From: CAYJVB01 sp964373575
GTDB taxonomy: Archaea > Aenigmatarchaeota > Aenigmatarchaeia > CG10238-14
Reading direction: 5' to 3'
Length of the DNA stretch: 15,507 bases
Assembly: GCA_964373575.1 (NCBI GenBank)
Contig: CAYJVB010000017.1
Location: forward strand, 1 to 15,507
Shown: piece after piece, positions 5,759-12,485 of the stretch
How positions within the stretch are numbered: position 1 is the first letter of the stretch
Layout: the number at the start of each line of letters is the position of its first letter
The notes under the pieces: generated by a model
Databases searched by the model: none
What the model saw: only the letters and a program-made list of their open reading frames with translations
What the model was told of the DNA's origin: nothing
Translations under genes and position numbers: made by a program

Positions 5759-5783
5759 TTTATAAACTATTATTTCTATAATT
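5759..5783. promoter_or_regulatory. Divergent promoters of tRNA-Gly and the aCPSF2-like gene
   Basis: TTTATAAA at 5759-5766 is placed to start plus-strand transcription near 5788, ahead of ATG 5802. On the minus strand AATTATAGAA (5783-5774) is placed to start the tRNA near 5753. The two boxes overlap in a 54-base intergenic gap, so binding of TBP at one would likely interfere with the other (inference). Confidence 0.5.
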
Positions 5784-5801
5784 GTAGTTCTACGTGATAA
5801 A

Positions 5802-7064
5802 ATGAAACTTTCTTTTTTTGGTGGAGCAGGTGAAGTAGGTAGGTCGGCCTTTCTTGTTGATACAGGAAACGAGAAAATTCTACTAGACTATGGCTTAAAG
5901 GTTGATGCATCACCACCAACATTTCCTCAATCTGTCACACAAAAACTTGATGCTGTTATTTTGTCTCATGGACATTTTGATCACATAGGTGGAGTACCAG
6001 TTCTTTTTGCAAAAGGGCAAAACTGTCCTGTTTTCGGAACAGAGATAACATCACATTTTTCAAGGGTTTTACTTAATGATTCTTTGAAGATTGCTAGCCA
6101 GGAAGGTTATAAATTAGGATATAATTCTGAACATATTAAAAAAACAATAAAACAGTTTAGGCCCGTCGAATTCCGAAGAAACTTCAATATCGGAAAAACG
6201 AAAGTCACACCCTATGACGCTGGACATATATCAGGATCTATCATGCCTAGATTAGAGAACGAAAAATCCGTTCTGTATACAGGAGATTTCAAGACTGAGG
6301 ATACGAGGCTGATGAAAGGCGCTGATCTTAATATTGAAGGTGTCGATGCCTTGATAACAGAGACCACATATTCTGACAGGGAACATCCTAACAGAATAGA
6401 GGAAGAAAGAAAATTTGTCGACTTTGTTAATGGTACACTTGATAATGGTGGGGTATCACTGGTTGCATGTTTTGCAATATCAAGAACTCAGGAATTGCTT
6501 TTGGTGCTGGATGAATACGATATTAATTATCCCATTTACATTGATGGTATGGCATGGGAAATAACTAAGATTATAAATTCATATCCAGAGTTGCAGAGGG
6601 AATATCAAATGGTTGAAAAAGTATTGCAAAGAACTGATGCTCAACCAGTCGGCAATCCCTCCAGAAGAAAAAAAATCATAAAAGAACCTTGTATAATTAT
6701 TAGCGGTTCAGGCATGTTGTCAGGTGGGCCCATGGCTTATTATCTGAAGAAATTGCATGATAGCGAAGAAAGCTCTCTTTCATTGACTGGGTTTCAAGTT
6801 TCTGGAACGCCAGGATCGCAATTACTAGAGACTGGTAGGTTTAACAATGGGGAGATAGATGTTAAACTTAAAATGAGATATAGGAAATTTGATTTTAGTT
6901 CTCATGCCTCGCGTTCTGAAATATTCAAATTGATCAAAAAAATCAATCCTGAAAAAATATTCTGTGTTCATGGAGATAAAACTGAAGTATTTTCTGAGGA
7001 ATTGAAAAGAGAGCATGGTCTTGATGCTTTTGCTCCTCTGAATGGAAGGAGTTATGAGTTATAG
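5802..7064 (+). CDS. Archaeal CPSF-type beta-CASP ribonuclease (aCPSF2-like)
   Basis: A metallo-beta-lactamase/beta-CASP RNase of 420 residues, in a family that trims or cuts RNA in archaea. It starts with the CPSF-type GGAGEVGRSAFLVD. The two-metal site is complete: H56-G-H58-F-D60-H61, H142 (DAGHISGS) and D162 (YTGDFKTED). The beta-CASP motifs are present too: E187 (ITETTYSDR), H368 (FSSHASR) and H390 (CVHGD). There are no N-terminal KH domains, so it resembles aCPSF2 rather than the terminator nuclease aCPSF1; EVGRS rather than the RNase J pattern argues against archaeal RNase J. It is divergent from tRNA-Gly, and a piece of its 3' end is repeated at 7800-7826. Confidence 0.92.
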   Translation: MKLSFFGGAGEVGRSAFLVDTGNEKILLDYGLKVDASPPTFPQSVTQKLDAVILSHGHFDHIGGVPVLFAKGQNCPVFGTEITSHFSRVLLNDSLKIASQEGYKLGYNSEHIKKTIKQFRPVEFRRNFNIGKTKVTPYDAGHISGSIMPRLENEKSVLYTGDFKTEDTRLMKGADLNIEGVDALITETTYSDREHPNRIEEERKFVDFVNGTLDNGGVSLVACFAISRTQELLLVLDEYDINYPIYIDGMAWEITKIINSYPELQREYQMVEKVLQRTDAQPVGNPSRRKKIIKEPCIIISGSGMLSGGPMAYYLKKLHDSEESSLSLTGFQVSGTPGSQLLETGRFNNGEIDVKLKMRYRKFDFSSHASRSEIFKLIKKINPEKIFCVHGDKTEVFSEELKREHGLDAFAPLNGRSYEL

Positions 7065-7102
7065 TCACCCATAAATCTAGTTTCTTACAAAATTACAGTA
7101 AG

Positions 7103-7136
7103 ATTTAAATATTAGTATGATAAAATATTAGTATGA
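7103..7136 (+). promoter_or_regulatory. VapB promoter with 14-bp direct repeats over the start codon
   Basis: ATTTAAAT at 7103-7110 is a TATA box whose centre is 26 bases before the ATG at 7133, predicting a leaderless transcript. Two identical 14-base copies of AAATATTAGTATGA lie at 7107-7120 and 7123-7136, 16 bases apart. The first overlaps the TATA box and the second contains the start codon. This is the layout expected of an operator for self-repression by the antitoxin. Confidence 0.65.
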
Positions 7137-7381
7137 CTATAAATTCAGTAAGTAAAATTGGTCCCAAAGGACAAATAGTATTGAAGAAAAAACTAAGAGA
7201 TAGGCTTGGACTAAAAGAGGGTATGCTAGTTGAAGAAAGATTGTTATCGAACGGAATACTCATAAAGCTTGTTGAAACAGAAAAAATCCTTGAGGATATG
7301 GAAATAATTGCCAAGAAAGTGTCAAAGAAGTGGCCAAAAGATATTGATTCTGTCGAAGCTGTTAGGAGAGAGAGAAGATGA
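7133..7381 (+). CDS. vapB: AbrB-type antitoxin (VapB)
   Basis: An 82-residue protein with a SpoVT/AbrB swapped-hairpin domain in the first half: VSKIGPKGQIVLKKKLRDRLGLKEG followed by LVEERLLSNGILIKLV. The helical C-terminal part (about 48-82) would wrap the toxin. It overlaps the PIN-domain toxin gene by 4 bases (ATGA), the classic coupled arrangement. The antitoxin neutralises the toxin and, with it, should bind the repeats at its own promoter (family knowledge plus inference). Confidence 0.9.
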   Translation: MTINSVSKIGPKGQIVLKKKLRDRLGLKEGMLVEERLLSNGILIKLVETEKILEDMEIIAKKVSKKWPKDIDSVEAVRRERR

Positions 7382-7788
7382 AGGTATTGTTGGATACTTC
7401 ATGTCTTGTCTCATTTTTTCTGATGGATGAGCACTACAGTAAGGCAAAAAACATACTTGAGAAAATCATTAAAGGTGAAATTGAGAGTTTAATATCAGCC
7501 TTGTCTTTGGTGGAGCTCTGCGGAGTAATTAGAAGAAATGTAGATGAAGGAGTAGCAAAGGAAGTTCAAAACAAAATGAACGAGCTAATTGAAAAAAATT
7601 TGATCGGTGTTGTTCCTTTAAAAATTTCTGACGCATATAAAGCAAGCAATTTAGCTATTATAACAATGCTAAAGGGTGCTGATGCGATTATTGTTCAAGC
7701 ATCAAAAGAATATAATGCTGAACTCTTCACTTTCGACGAAGAGATAAAAAAGAAGGCAAAGGGGCAAACAGAATTCTTTGAAGTGTAA
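7378..7788 (+). CDS. vapC: PIN-domain toxin (VapC)
   Basis: A 136-residue PIN-domain endoribonuclease. The acidic metal-binding residues are all visible: D6 (LLDTSCLVSFF), E46 (LSLVELCGV), D102 (KGADAIIVQAS) and D120 (LFTFDEEI). VapC toxins cut tRNA or rRNA when freed from the antitoxin; the target here cannot be told. ATG is in the overlap with vapB. No frameshift is seen, so the module looks intact. Directly after its stop is a T-rich stretch and then a fragment resembling the aCPSF2-like gene, suggesting the pair sits in a recombined site. Confidence 0.92.
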   Translation: MKVLLDTSCLVSFFLMDEHYSKAKNILEKIIKGEIESLISALSLVELCGVIRRNVDEGVAKEVQNKMNELIEKNLIGVVPLKISDAYKASNLAIITMLKGADAIIVQASKEYNAELFTFDEEIKKKAKGQTEFFEV

Positions 7789-7799
7789 TTTTTTGCGCT

Positions 7800-7852
7800 A
7801 ATCCTGAGAAGATATTTTGTGTTCATATCCTGTGGAGATATTTTGTAGAGAT
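7800..7852 (+). pseudogene. Fragment of the aCPSF2-like gene with a 26-bp tandem repeat
   Basis: Bases 7800-7826 match 6945-6971 inside the aCPSF2-like gene at 24 of 27 positions. Read in the gene's frame they encode the same residues, NPEKIFCVH; the three differences are all silent. An imperfect second copy of the same unit follows (7827-7852, sharing ATCCTG and GAGATATTTTGT), and the frame is then lost. This is a remnant, not a gene. It lies 11 bases after vapC, so vapBC is bracketed by the gene and a piece of a related copy. Confidence 0.6.
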
Positions 7853-7915
7853 AGAAAGACTGCAATTAATTCAGGATAGGACAAAATACAATGTATTCTC
7901 GAGCATCCGTATTTT

Positions 7916-8155
7916 GTGCATATGCTTGTTGCATTTGAAGACTTACGAAGCGGAAAACCAACCACGCCAATAAGGCCAGAAGGGATAGAAATGGAAGGGA
8001 TTTATGAAATTATAGCAAAAGTATGTAGAAGAGCTCAACCAGATGGAGTGGCATATCATGATGCAAAATTTTTCTTAGGAGTATTATCTGATTTCACATC
8101 ACGTTCCAATATGTTCAGTGGCGTTTTTGATACACAGGTTTATAACTTACAATAA
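7916..8155 (+). CDS. Small unknown protein
   Basis: A 79-residue frame from GTG 7916 (a second possible start is ATG 7922). Its sequence (MLVAFEDLRSGKPTTPIRPE..., ...CRRAQPDGVAYHDAKFFLGV..., ...SGVFDTQVYNLQ) reads like a soluble globular protein with no membrane segment. I do not recognise it. It lies in the scarred region between vapC and the TraB-like gene, with no clear promoter or ribosome-binding site, so it may be an accessory gene or part of a longer one that was cut. Confidence 0.42.
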   Translation: MHMLVAFEDLRSGKPTTPIRPEGIEMEGIYEIIAKVCRRAQPDGVAYHDAKFFLGVLSDFTSRSNMFSGVFDTQVYNLQ

Positions 8156-8191
8156 ATAGTAGTAAAGAATATTCAAATCACGTTTCAGTTT

Positions 8192-8299
8192 CTACAAACT
8201 GCATTTCTTTCTGCATTTACTACACCAAGCACGCCTATCTTTCAAACGTGATAATCCATAAGCATTACAAAACCAACACTTTCTACCATGTACATACAT
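8192..8299 (-). pseudogene. Zinc-ribbon fragment resembling an IS1595-type transposase N-terminus
   Basis: A 35-residue frame from ATG 8299 to TAG with two Cys pairs, C8-x-x-C11 and C26-x-x-C29. The pattern CWFCNAYGLSRLKDRRAWCS continues as KCRKKCSL, matching the zinc-ribbon start of IS1595/ISXO2-type transposases (CPxCG...LKDGRxxCxxCxxxF). No catalytic DDE part follows. It could be debris of an insertion sequence or a stand-alone small zinc-binding protein. It lies in a 187-base gap otherwise without genes. Confidence 0.5.
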
Positions 8300-8342
8300 T
8301 GCATTTTTTCACTTGAAATATTGATCTCGTTAAATAGATATT

Positions 8343-9092
8343 GTGCAGGTTAAAAATTTTTTGAAAAATGCATTAGTTGTTGGATTGAGATTATATTTAG
8401 CCGCCTATATGACAATTACTGTTGCTGCCCTATATGATGATAGCAAAACCTCAAAACTCAAACAAGATCGACCATCACAACTCGAAATTCATAAATACAA
8501 AATTACAATTGACGAAGAAGAAAATTATCTTACATTAGTCGGTGAAACTCATCGTTATAATAAAAGAGAATCTGAACTTGCAGAACGCCTCGTTAATGAA
8601 CACGACAACATTGCTAGTGAGGGTAGTAGCTCTTCAAAATTATCTTTAGGAGATTATATTTATGCGCTTTCTCTTGCCATCAGCTCTTATCCGTACACTC
8701 TCTATTACGTGTGGGGTAGTGGAAGAAATTACGACTCTATAACTGACATAGCTGTGAAAAAAGGCTATAAGGTATACAATATAGATGAAAATCCATTTGA
8801 ACACATGTCACCTGCTGAGAGGTCCTTGCTACTCGGCGATTCTACTCGAAGTTTTATTATAGCTCCTTTAGGATATTTTCATGGGTATAAGGAAACTCCT
8901 TTTATTGCAATCGATTCACCGCCATTCAAAGAATTCATGATCGATGAAAGAGATCCAATCATTGCAAATGCCATAATAGCGATATTGCGAGAAGATGATG
9001 TTGATGATTTACTGGCTAATATCGGTAGATCACATTTAAGTGGGGTTGTAGAAAATTTATCAAATCAAGCTGAGATTAAAGAGGTTAAATAA
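8343..9092 (+). CDS. TraB/TIKI-family membrane-anchored protein
   Basis: A 249-residue protein with one N-terminal hydrophobic segment (about 10-31, ALVVGLRLYLAAYMTITVAA), probably an anchor or signal. A TraB/TIKI/GumN-type domain follows: G67-E-T-H70 (YLTLVGETHRYN), E93 (NIASEGS), E202-R203-D204 (MIDERDPIIANAI) and G228-R-S-H231 (GRSHLSGVVENL). These match the paired GxxH motifs and ER(D/N) helix of a family with putative metalloprotease or hydrolase function. GTG at 8343 has an AT-rich box about 25 bases upstream, so it may be leaderless. Archaeal members are known but their substrates are not. Confidence 0.7.
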   Translation: MQVKNFLKNALVVGLRLYLAAYMTITVAALYDDSKTSKLKQDRPSQLEIHKYKITIDEEENYLTLVGETHRYNKRESELAERLVNEHDNIASEGSSSSKLSLGDYIYALSLAISSYPYTLYYVWGSGRNYDSITDIAVKKGYKVYNIDENPFEHMSPAERSLLLGDSTRSFIIAPLGYFHGYKETPFIAIDSPPFKEFMIDERDPIIANAIIAILREDDVDDLLANIGRSHLSGVVENLSNQAEIKEVK

Positions 9093-9097
9093 TATAT

Positions 9098-9124
9098 TTA
9101 CTACTAAATAGTAACATTTATATA
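9098..9124 (+). promoter_or_regulatory. Promoter with inverted repeat
   Basis: TATA box ATTTATATA at 9116-9124, centred about 30 bases before ATG 9150, suits a leaderless transcript. Directly upstream is an inverted repeat, TTACTA-CTAAA-TAGTAA (9098-9114), where the BRE would lie. It is a candidate operator. Confidence 0.5.
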
Positions 9125-9149
9125 CTAGGATTGTCACTAATAAGTAATT

Positions 9150-9431
9150 ATGAGATTAGAACCCCGAGAAATCATTCAAACCTGCTCTAACCATTACAAC
9201 ATATGGAAAGAGGAGGCTTTGAAGGCGAAGAGCCCTGAGGAATCGAAGAGATTTCTTGATAAGGCCTTCTTTTGGTTAGAGCTTCAGAGTAACCTTCTGA
9301 TATTATGGACAATTGAGCAGTCAATGGGATTGAACCCTAATGTAAAGATGAAGTTGGCAGAGGCACAGTTTAATGTCAACAAGAAGATTGTGGATTATGC
9401 TTCGAGAGTTTTGAAAGAGATTGAAGAGTAA
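9150..9431 (+). CDS. Small all-helical unknown protein
   Basis: A 93-residue protein that looks entirely helical: REIIQTCSNHYNIWKEEALK, then a linker KSPEESKR, then FLDKAFFWLELQSNLLILWT and a last helix from about 65 to 93. It is rich in Trp and Leu at heptad-like spacing, as in a helical bundle or an oligomerising protein. It has no catalytic motif or membrane span. It has its own TATA box and lies 36 bases before the rtcA-like gene on the same strand, so partial co-transcription is possible. No family recognised. Confidence 0.68.
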   Translation: MRLEPREIIQTCSNHYNIWKEEALKAKSPEESKRFLDKAFFWLELQSNLLILWTIEQSMGLNPNVKMKLAEAQFNVNKKIVDYASRVLKEIEE

Positions 9432-9467
9432 AAAATCATAAATAGATTCTAAACATATATAATTCTT

Positions 9468-10508
9468 ATGATTGAAATTGACGGTTCTGCTGGTGGCGGT
9501 CAGCTTCTTAGAACTGCACTGAGTCTTTCAGCTTTGACATCATCTCCTTTCAAAGTCATAAATATAAGAAAAGGCAAAGTTAATGCTGCGCCTGGTTTGA
9601 TGCCACAACACATGGCTGGAATAGAGATAGTGGGGAAATTTTGTAATGCTGAAATTAAAGGTCTGGAACAAGGCTCGTTAGAAGTGGAATTCTTTCCACA
9701 AAAACTGAATGCCAAAGATATGAAAATTGATATTGGCACAGCTGGAAGCGTGGCGTTGCTCTTGCAAACTCTTCTACCTATATTAATATTTTCAAAAGAG
9801 TCTACCAAGCTTTCTATTATTGGTGGAACAGAAGTAAGGTGGGCACCTACCATACAATATTTCCAACGAGTTTTGCTTAATAATTTGAAAGCTATTGGTG
9901 TGAATGTGGAGGTTGACGTTCAAAGACATGGCTACTATCCTTCAGGAGGAGGTAGAGTTATAGTTAGAACAAATCCCACTAAAAGACTGAAATCGCTTAA
10001 CATTTTGGAAAGGGGAAATATACACGGAATAAACATAGAATCTGCCTGCGGTTTATTACCACCAATGGTTGCTGATAGACAGGCGAAAGCATCACTAAAC
10101 ACTTTGCGAGAACATTTTCGTGAAGCTAAATACTCGGTCGTTCATCAAGTCGATAGGACTGATAGTACTGGAAGTTCTGTCACATGTTATGCTATTTGTG
10201 ATAAATCAGTAGTAGGTGGAAGCGCATTGGGAGAAAGAGGGGTAAATGCTGAGAAAATTGGGGAAATGGCTGCACAAGAATTGCTTATGTCATTGAAATC
10301 CAATACACCTTTCGACAAATATATGGCTGATCAGTTATTGATATTCCTAGCTTTGGCTCAAGGCACTTCTGAAATTAAAGTTGAGAGGATTACAGATCAC
10401 GTTGTAACGAATATAAAAGTCATTGAGAAATTTTTACCTGTTAAATTCAAGGTTGGTTATACAACAAATATTATTGCTGTTGATGGTGTCAACTTTAGTA
10501 TCGTTTGA
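9468..10508 (+). CDS. rtcA: RNA 3'-terminal phosphate cyclase-like protein
   Basis: RtcA uses ATP to turn an RNA 3'-phosphate into a 2',3'-cyclic phosphate. The 346 residues have the family layout: IDGSAGGGQLLRTALSLS, APGLMPQHMAG, IGTAGSVALLLQTLLP, the signature RHGYYPSGGG, YMADQLLIFLALAQG with its Asp, and the nucleotidyl-accepting His H311 in TDHVVTNI. The N-terminal loop is unusual: active enzymes read DGxxGEGGGQ, while here two residues and the Glu are missing (DGSAGGGQ). The second Arg of the IRxxR segment is Lys (IRKGK). Activity may be altered. ATG 9468 is the only sensible start. Confidence 0.88.
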   Translation: MIEIDGSAGGGQLLRTALSLSALTSSPFKVINIRKGKVNAAPGLMPQHMAGIEIVGKFCNAEIKGLEQGSLEVEFFPQKLNAKDMKIDIGTAGSVALLLQTLLPILIFSKESTKLSIIGGTEVRWAPTIQYFQRVLLNNLKAIGVNVEVDVQRHGYYPSGGGRVIVRTNPTKRLKSLNILERGNIHGINIESACGLLPPMVADRQAKASLNTLREHFREAKYSVVHQVDRTDSTGSSVTCYAICDKSVVGGSALGERGVNAEKIGEMAAQELLMSLKSNTPFDKYMADQLLIFLALAQGTSEIKVERITDHVVTNIKVIEKFLPVKFKVGYTTNIIAVDGVNFSIV

Positions 10509-10574
10509 TTTTATTTTGCAAAACCTTAAAACCTTAACCTCTTATTTACAGTATGTTTGCTTGGAGGTCTATAT

Positions 10575-11111
10575 ATGGGAAAAATACTTAATCTAGCTGC
10601 ATCTCTAATTACTCTTACTGCCTTACTTGTCAACTGTGGTAAAGGATCAAATTCTACTCCAAGACCCTCCCAGTCTACTCAAATACCACAATCGACCACT
10701 GTAGTTTTAACTCAAATACCTCCTAGTTCAACTTCACAGCCACAAACTGGAGGAGGCGATGTTGCATCCACCTATCTACATGCAAACGGACAAATTGTAG
10801 TTCAACACAGCCAATGCTTCTACTATGTTATTCCTCAAGGTGCGACAGTCTTCGGATTGACTGAAGCTTTCGAAGATAACTACATTGTTTCTAGAAATTT
10901 GTTACAAGATCCTTCGAGAATAAGAGCAGGCGATGGTCTCACAATATGTCCTTTAGGGACTGTCATAGAATATGTAGTTGTTTCTAATGATACCTTATAT
11001 TCAATATCTAGGAGATTTGATGTGGCTTTAGACGACTTAAGACGGGCAAATGGATTATATCCCACCGGTCATCTTATTTATCCTGGACAAAAATTGTATA
11101 TACCCCAATAG
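10575..11111 (+). CDS. Secreted LysM-domain lipoprotein
   Basis: A 178-residue exported protein. The N-terminus has a basic start (MGKIL), a hydrophobic core (LAASLITLTALL) and a lipobox-like L18-V-N-C21, so C21 may be lipidated. A Ser/Thr/Pro/Gln linker runs to about residue 63. Two LysM-type repeats follow: about 83-126 (YYVIPQGATVFGLTEAF) and 132-177 (EYVVVSNDTLYSISRRF...IYPGQKLYIPQ). C81 and C125 bracket the first repeat and could form a disulfide. ATG 10575 is chosen because GGAGGT lies at 10563-10568; the upstream TTG is inside the leader. LysM binds glycans such as peptidoglycan or chitin, so the ligand in an archaeon is an open question. Confidence 0.82.
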   Translation: MGKILNLAASLITLTALLVNCGKGSNSTPRPSQSTQIPQSTTVVLTQIPPSSTSQPQTGGGDVASTYLHANGQIVVQHSQCFYYVIPQGATVFGLTEAFEDNYIVSRNLLQDPSRIRAGDGLTICPLGTVIEYVVVSNDTLYSISRRFDVALDDLRRANGLYPTGHLIYPGQKLYIPQ

Positions 11112-11162
11112 GATTTTTGCCTTATTAAACAAATAATTACTCGAAATACCTAATTACTATTA

Positions 11163-12473
11163 ATGTCATTAGACGCTTTGTTCTATCCGAAATCTATTTG
11201 CTTAATTGGCTCTTCACGAATCAGAGAAAGAGGAAATCTAGTTTCTCCAGAAATTTTCTCAAAAATCATGAACAACCTCAGAAATTTCTACAAAGGAAAA
11301 CTTTATGTTGTTGATATCGTAAAATCCACCACCCTGCCTATTGCTGATCTATACGTTGTTACTCTACCAGAGGAAGAGACCCTAAATTTATTGAAGGATT
11401 TCAGGTGCAAATGCTGCATAATTCTCCCTGGTAATTTTACCCAAAAAACACTGCTTAAACAAAAAATGAAAGAAAAAGAGATCAGATTCCTTGGACCAAA
11501 TTCTGTCTGCGGTGTTATCAACACGCAAAATGGACTGAATACTACTTTCGAGAAAGGTATTATGCCTGACAAAGGTAATACATCTTTCATTTTGCAATCA
11601 GGGGGTGTTGGTGCAACAATTCTTGATTTTTCTTATCAGAGTATCACTGGTGCTGATAAAATCGTGTGGATCGGTAACGCATGGGATATTGGTTTTACTG
11701 AACTATTAGAATATTTGAACAGGGAAAAATCTACAAAATCTATTGGCATGTATCTTGAAGGCGTACAAGATGGGCAAAAATTTGTTGAGACTGTTAAAAA
11801 AATCAATAAGCCAGTTGTCGCATTGAAGGGGGGTGTGACAAAAGAATCTGGAAGAAGGGCAATGACGCACACCTCTAGTCTAGTGGGGTCACCTGAGATA
11901 TATTCATCTGTGTTTAAACAATTAGGTATAGTAGAAGTAAAAGATGTTTCAGGCCTCTACGAAGTTACCAATATTCTTTCTGAAGAAAAATCACTTTCAG
12001 GAGATAGGGTTGCTATTGTTTCGAATGTAGGCGGACCGGCAATATTGGCAGCTGATTATGTTTACTTGGCTGGATTGAAACTTGCAAAGCTTAGTGAAGA
12101 AACGCAAAACACAATCAAAAGAAAATTTGTAGAAATTGAGCCGATAAATCCAGTTGACCTAATAGCAGATGCAAATAGAGAAAGATTGGAGTTCTGTCTC
12201 AAACATGTTTTAAAGGATAAAAATGTCGATTCTGTCTTGGTTATCACGATGCTGAAGAGTTGCCTACTAAAACCGGAAGAAACTAGGGTGATAGGAAAGA
12301 TAATTAAAAGCTTCAAGAAACCGATCGTTTATTGTGTGCCGGCTAAAGATGACTGGAGATTCGTCAATGAAGTGATGAAGAAAGAGGGAGTTTATGTATT
12401 TGATGATTTGAAGAATGCAGTTTCAGCATTAAAATCAATGCACGAATATTTTATGTCAAAAAACAAAAAATAA
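11163..12473 (+). CDS. ADP-forming acyl-CoA synthetase, alpha-type subunit
   Basis: ADP-forming acetyl/acyl-CoA synthetases make ATP from acyl-CoA, ADP and phosphate, the usual acid-producing step in archaeal fermentation. This 436-residue protein has a CoA-binding Rossmann start (LFYPKSICLIGSSR), then FLGPNSVCGVINTQNG, the ligase domain (SFILQSGGVGATILDF) and the phospho-His H236 in AMTHTSSLVGS. The part around residues 50-65 is shorter than in typical members. No ATP-grasp beta subunit is in the window, so the partner must be elsewhere, or this is a specialised paralogue. It lies 12 bases before OTCase and is probably co-transcribed. Confidence 0.82.
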   Translation: MSLDALFYPKSICLIGSSRIRERGNLVSPEIFSKIMNNLRNFYKGKLYVVDIVKSTTLPIADLYVVTLPEEETLNLLKDFRCKCCIILPGNFTQKTLLKQKMKEKEIRFLGPNSVCGVINTQNGLNTTFEKGIMPDKGNTSFILQSGGVGATILDFSYQSITGADKIVWIGNAWDIGFTELLEYLNREKSTKSIGMYLEGVQDGQKFVETVKKINKPVVALKGGVTKESGRRAMTHTSSLVGSPEIYSSVFKQLGIVEVKDVSGLYEVTNILSEEKSLSGDRVAIVSNVGGPAILAADYVYLAGLKLAKLSEETQNTIKRKFVEIEPINPVDLIADANRERLEFCLKHVLKDKNVDSVLVITMLKSCLLKPEETRVIGKIIKSFKKPIVYCVPAKDDWRFVNEVMKKEGVYVFDDLKNAVSALKSMHEYFMSKNKK

Positions 12474-12485
12474 TAAGGGGATCAT

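Noticed and set aside
10517..10545. AAAACCTT-like short repeats before the LysM gene
   Set aside because: Only two short partial copies in AT-rich DNA; not enough to call a repeat or operator.
10557..10574. TTG start six codons upstream of the LysM protein
   Set aside because: The GGAGGT ribosome-binding site lies inside this stretch, so ATG 10575 is the start.
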